Shown here: in pieces, positions 63,012 to 64,000 of the stretch
Position numbering within the stretch: position 1 is the first letter of the stretch
Layout: the number at the start of each line of letters is the position of its first letter
NCBI GenBank assembly: GCA_003254925.1
Contig: QANZ01039163.1
Coordinates: 1 to 64,000 of the forward strand
Direction: 5' to 3'
DNA from: Chamaecrista fasciculata
Taxonomy: Eukaryota; Streptophyta; Magnoliopsida; Fabales; Fabaceae
Length of the DNA: 64,000 nucleotides
The notes under the pieces: model-generated
Database searches by the model: none
Seen by the model: the letters and a program-made list of their open reading frames with translations, nothing else
What the model was told of the DNA's origin: nothing
Position numbers and translations under genes: made by a program

Positions 63012-64000
63012 TTTACTATTTTTTTAATATTAGTCCATCCTTAAGTAGAGAACATGGAAGAGATTAGTCCCTCCACTTGATGGTAGATATTATTGGTTTA
63101 TGCTAAAAAAAAATAGTTTCTTCACAACATATATGAATATATAGACATCTATACATTTGATAATAGATCAAAATCTTTCATAAAAAAATAAAATTAAAAA
63201 TAAATCTAAATAAAACCATAATCGAACTTGAATCAATTTAAAATCTGTTTTATTTATTTATAAACTCAACTAACATGATAAAATCAAATAAGAGTTACAA
63301 GTATTACATTTTTTTTTTATGGAAAGTACTACATCTGTTTTATGTAAATAGAGGTCAAAAGAAGAAAAAGAAGATGAACGGGATAACGTTTTGGAAAAAA
63401 ATTTAGAGATAGAGAGAAGGGGGTTTAGGACACGATCATTAAGTGTGTTTACTACTTTATATGTTTGATTTTTTTTTTGGGTTGCCATATGTTTGATATT
63501 TATTCGATACTAAACATTGTGGTACTGATGGTGATTGATGAATTATATGTGTTTTTCAAGGCACCAATCAAATGACATTTTCAAGGCATATAGTTTTTTT
63601 TTTAAAGCATCGACACATGATATATTATAGAAAAGTTAAACGGCACTTATAAATATATAGAGAATCCAAATCTGATACAACATATGAAAAAAAAAGTAAA
63701 ATTGTTGAACTAAGAAGACAAATTAAATGCATAACTGATCCTATATGGACAATATTCAGAGGATGAAAACCATCATCGATCTTGGTGTTGTCAACAAAGC
63801 AATTACTATTATACTTTCTGTTTATCATAAGATAACTCAACTTCATGGTTGTAGAGGCCACCGACTTCACCATAAGATTAAAAGCGGATTGAAAACTTCG
63901 TGGCATAAATGCTCAGATCATAGTCGATCTATTACTGGAAACAAATCTTTCATGAAGAAAGAGCATAACCATAAAAGATCCGGATAAAACCAGAATTAGA
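63012..64000. other. Unassigned right edge
   Basis: AT-rich, with poly(T) runs near 63310, 63470 and 63595. The last 260 bp are less AT-rich and open on both strands (63745-63987 plus; 63625-63906 minus), but neither frame shows a domain I recognise. It could be the end of a gene or repeat lying outside the window. Confidence 0.3.

Overview
This is a stretch of eudicot plant nuclear genome. Genes are sparse, have introns, and sit in AT-rich DNA full of small transposons, and the proteins are recognisable plant families. Twelve protein-coding genes can be supported. Exon boundaries given here were read by eye from GT/AG signals, frame continuity and family conservation.

Layout. 1-13 kb: a SINE and a MITE, then an mRNA-export factor (MOS11), a clade D PP2C phosphatase, a small coiled-coil protein and the RING-H2 ligase SGR9. 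13-21.7 kb: a solo LTR, a PPR protein like At2g37310, a transposon carrying the start of a DUF4408 gene, and LINE remains. 21.7-33 kb: a Tudor-like protein with an upstream ORF, a PR-1/CAP secreted protein, an uncharacterised type I membrane protein and an RS2Z splicing factor. 33-46 kb: an ABCG half-transporter, a solo LTR, a hAT MITE and an ECA1-type Ca2+-ATPase with a solo LTR in one intron. 46-60 kb: mostly repeats, with one small uncharacterised gene at 52.7 kb and a Tat/Retand-like Ty3/gypsy remnant at 53.8-59 kb. 60.8-62.2 kb: a CAND6/CAND7-type seven-transmembrane protein. Two N gaps (33300-33482, 59025-59237) and three single Ns are present.

The genes do not form a pathway. What links them is ancestry: from memory of Arabidopsis locus numbers, MOS11, PP2C.D1, SGR9 and a CAP gene are near neighbours at At5g02770-At5g02730. 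Likewise, the PPR, RS2Z and ABCG genes match neighbours at At2g37310-At2g37360 and At3g53500-At3g53510. The window therefore looks like a less fractionated version of segments scattered in Arabidopsis by polyploidy.

The clearest novelties are structural. Several elements have target-site duplications readable by eye (SINE, MULE-like MITEs, hAT MITE, solo LTRs). A Pack-type element carries a host gene head. The Tudor-like gene has a uORF whose stop codon is created by splicing. I found no CRISPR array, operon or other prokaryote-like system, and no convincing tRNA or rRNA gene.
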